Assembly: GCA_000503195.1 (NCBI GenBank)
Contig: AYSC01000012.1
Coordinates: 1-64,000, forward strand
DNA length: 64,000 bases
Origin: Blastomonas sp. CACIA14H2
GTDB lineage: Bacteria; Pseudomonadota; Alphaproteobacteria; Sphingomonadales; Sphingomonadaceae
Reading direction: 5' to 3'
Numbering within the stretch: the stretch's first letter is position 1; each line of letters opens with the position of its first letter. Made by a program: the position numbers and the translations under genes. The notes under the pieces are model-generated. The model saw only the letters and a program-made list of their open reading frames with translations. It made no database searches and was not told the origin of the DNA. This document shows positions 61,914-64,000 of the stretch, in pieces.

Positions 61914-64000
61914 ATGCATTCTTACAAGTACCGAGTAACTACTGGCACGTCCTTTTTCGTCATGGCGATGGTGGCCATGGCCGCGCCCGCCGGAGCGCAG
62001 GAATCCAAGCCGATGACGGCCTGGGAGGCGAGCCGGACCGTCGATGAAGGCGATATGGTCACGACCGGCGTGGCGCGCGGACGCGACCGGCTGAACAGCG
62101 CCACCTCGACCAGCGCCATCAAGGAAAACGACATCATTTCCATCGCGCCGCGATCACTGGCCGAACTGTTCCGCAATATCCCGGGCATTCGCGTCAACGC
62201 GAGCACCGGCGAGGCGGGCAACAGCTACACCGTGCGCGGCCTGCCGCTGGTCAATGACGGTGCCAAATATATCCAACTGCAGGAAGATGGCCTGCCGGTG
62301 CTCGAGTTCGGCGACCTGCTGACATTGACGCCCGACATCTTCATCCGCGCCGACCTCAATGTCGCGCAGGTGGAATCGATCCGCGGCGGCTCGGCCTCGA
62401 CCTTCGCATCGAATGCGCCGGGCGGGGTGATCAACCTGATCTCCAAGACCGGCGAGGTCGAAGGCGGATCGATCATGGGGACGATCGGCCTCGACTATGA
62501 AAGCTATCGCACCGATTTCGATTACGGCGCGCGGCTGGGCGACGGCTGGCGCTTCCATGTCGGCGGCTTCTATCGCGAGGGTGAAGGTCCGCGCGAAACC
62601 GGCATGAACTCGATGCGCGGCGGCCAGGTGAAGTTCAACGTCACCAAGCAGTTCGACGGCGGCTATATCCGCGTTTACGGCAAGCTGCTCGATGATCGCG
62701 CACCCAGCTTCATCAACACGCCGCTGCTGGTGACGGGCACCAATGCCGATCCCAGCTTTGCCGATCCGCGCGGGCTCGACAGCCGTACCGATTCGCTGCT
62801 GTCGCCGAGCCTGCCGAACTCGCTGCGTCTCGGTGCCTCGGGCTCGCCGACCCGCGAGAATCTGAGCACCGGCACGCACGCCAAGGCCAAGGCGCTGGGC
62901 TTCGATGCGCAGTTCACGCTGGGCGACTGGTCGGTGACCAACCGCTTCCGCTATGCCGACCAGTCGCTGCGCAGCGTGATCCTGTTCCCGTCGGCGACCG
63001 CACCGGCCGCTGCCTTCGCCACCCGCTTCGGTGGCCCGGGCGCGACGCTGAGCTTCGCCGCCGGTCCCCGCGCCGGCCAGGCGTTCGACGGATCGGGCAA
63101 CGGTCTGCTGACGCTGTCGTTCATCGCGGATTCCGATGCACCCGATGTCAGCAACATGACCAATGACCTGCGCGTCAGCCGGGTCTGGACCATCGGCGGC
63201 GGTGACCTCACCACGACGGCGGGGCTCTATCGATCGAGCCAGGAATATGTGTCGGAAATCGGCTTCACCACTTTCTTCCAGGATGCGGTCGGCGGTGGCC
63301 GTTCGGTGCCGATCAACCTGCGTACCGCCACCGGCATTCCGGTGACCGACGGCGGGGTGCTGGTCTATGGCAGCGCCGGCGGCTTCGGCAACTCGAAGAA
63401 CACCGACATGACCTATCAGGTCACCGCGCCGTTCGGGTCGTTCAACTATGCCAAGGGCAAGATCGCGATCGGCGGTTCGATCCGCTGGGACAATGTCCGC
63501 GCGCGCGGCAACATCATCAACGATACCGGCGCGCGCCCGTTCGACATCAACGGCAATGGCACGATTTCGGTGCCGGAAGGCCGCGTGACGTTCATCCCGG
63601 TCGGCGTGACCTTCCCGGTGAACTACAATCACGACTATGTGTCCTACTCGCTCAGCACCAATGTCCGCGTGTCCGAGCCATTCTCGGTCTTCGCACGCTA
63701 TAGCCGCGGCGGACGTGCCGGGGCTGACAAGATCCTGTTCACGCCTGCGGTCAGCACCGTCACCGGTGCGCTGGTCAACAGCGTTGCGGGCCATGACGTG
63801 CTGCGCCAGGCCGAGATCGGGCTGAAATACCGCCAGAACGGCATCGTGCTGAACCTGACGGGCTTCTACGCGCTCACCGACGAGACCAATTCGCAGCTGC
63901 TGACCAACCCGGCCACGGGGCTGACCCAGCTGGTGACTGTTGCGCGGTCGTACAAGGCCTATGGTCTGGAGTTCGAGGGCGGCATCCGTCGCGGTCCGTT
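61914..64000 (+). CDS. TonB-dependent receptor, truncated by the window end
   Basis: The frame opens with an ATG at 61914 after CAGGGG and runs past the right edge (695 codons visible). Signal peptide ending APAGAQE; plug domain with SLAELFRNIPGIRVN, YTVRGLPLVNDG and VESIRGGSASTFASNAPGG; the barrel follows. It has a GDMVTTGVARG segment as a TonB-box-like element. The ligand is unknown. The CtrA-like site upstream hints at cell-cycle-linked expression. Confidence 0.9.
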   Translation, partial: MHSYKYRVTTGTSFFVMAMVAMAAPAGAQESKPMTAWEASRTVDEGDMVTTGVARGRDRLNSATSTSAIKENDIISIAPRSLAELFRNIPGIRVNASTGEAGNSYTVRGLPLVNDGAKYIQLQEDGLPVLEFGDLLTLTPDIFIRADLNVAQVESIRGGSASTFASNAPGGVINLISKTGEVEGGSIMGTIGLDYESYRTDFDYGARLGDGWRFHVGGFYREGEGPRETGMNSMRGGQVKFNVTKQFDGGYIRVYGKLLDDRAPSFINTPLLVTGTNADPSFADPRGLDSRTDSLLSPSLPNSLRLGASGSPTRENLSTGTHAKAKALGFDAQFTLGDWSVTNRFRYADQSLRSVILFPSATAPAAAFATRFGGPGATLSFAAGPRAGQAFDGSGNGLLTLSFIADSDAPDVSNMTNDLRVSRVWTIGGGDLTTTAGLYRSSQEYVSEIGFTTFFQDAVGGGRSVPINLRTATGIPVTDGGVLVYGSAGGFGNSKNTDMTYQVTAPFGSFNYAKGKIAIGGSIRWDNVRARGNIINDTGARPFDINGNGTISVPEGRVTFIPVGVTFPVNYNHDYVSYSLSTNVRVSEPFSVFARYSRGGRAGADKILFTPAVSTVTGALVNSVAGHDVLRQAEIGLKYRQNGIVLNLTGFYALTDETNSQLLTNPATGLTQLVTVARSYKAYGLEFEGGIRRGP

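Noticed and set aside
1-64000. tRNA, rRNA, CRISPR, insertion sequences, prophage genes
   Set aside because: No cloverleaf with T-loop consensus, no spaced direct repeats and no transposase, integrase or phage protein was recognised by eye; a covariance-model scan would be decisive.

Overview
The window comes from a GC-rich alphaproteobacterium, most likely a member of the Sphingomonadales. The signs are four TonB-dependent receptors (two cut by the window edges), the gene run chvI-chvG-hprK-rapZ-EIIA-HPr, a DUF1674 protein, rsmB-rpe-heparinase-purH, and dispersed palindromic repeats of a type common in sphingomonads. No rRNA, tRNA, CRISPR array, transposase or integrase was seen.

Layout. Positions 1-26.8 kb are mainly housekeeping: a TonB receptor end, yfgM-like/bamB/der, an Hpt protein, def, an AT-rich patch running into the 5' part of rmuC, pckA, the ChvG-ChvI system with the truncated regulatory PTS, a SpoU methyltransferase, purH/heparinase-like/rpe/rsmB, htpX, a DUF1674 protein, coq4 and an M1 peptidase.

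Positions 26.8-43.4 kb form a pectin and hexuronate locus: TonB receptor, secreted esterase and GH43 enzyme; pectate lyase and periplasmic cupin; type-B carboxylesterase; a DhuI/KduD/KdgK branch for unsaturated uronates; a LacI repressor; UxaA, an FAH-fold enzyme and an ExuT-like transporter. Six near-identical 14-bp sites built on TGACACCGGTGTCA lie in the intergenic regions of this locus. A seventh lies about 22 kb away between pckA and chvI, which suggests that uronate sensing also reaches gluconeogenesis and/or ChvI.

Positions 43.4-59.7 kb are the most interesting part. I read them as a locus for sulfoquinovosyl glycerol (plant sulfolipid headgroup) catabolism by oxidative desulfonation. 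One minus-strand operon encodes a GH31 sulfoquinovosidase with the K-E-R-W-Y sulfonate-binding set, a LacI regulator, an aldo/keto reductase, an SsuD/SmoC-type FMNH2 monooxygenase, glycerol-3-phosphate dehydrogenase, an FMN reductase, an active-site-altered RibB-like protein and glycerol kinase. Around it lie a TonB receptor, an MFS permease, a YeiH-type anion exporter and a periplasmic SorAB sulfite dehydrogenase. A shared 19-bp element (16 of 19 bases identical) is found in the two divergent promoter regions and ties the outer genes to the operon. The predicted flow is uptake, hydrolysis to sulfoquinovose plus glycerol, glycerol to DHAP, sulfoquinovose to 6-oxoglucose plus sulfite and then glucose, and sulfite export and oxidation to sulfate.

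The end of the window holds a YkgJ-type cysteine-cluster protein, a DUF2332 protein and the start of another TonB receptor with a CtrA-box-like site upstream.
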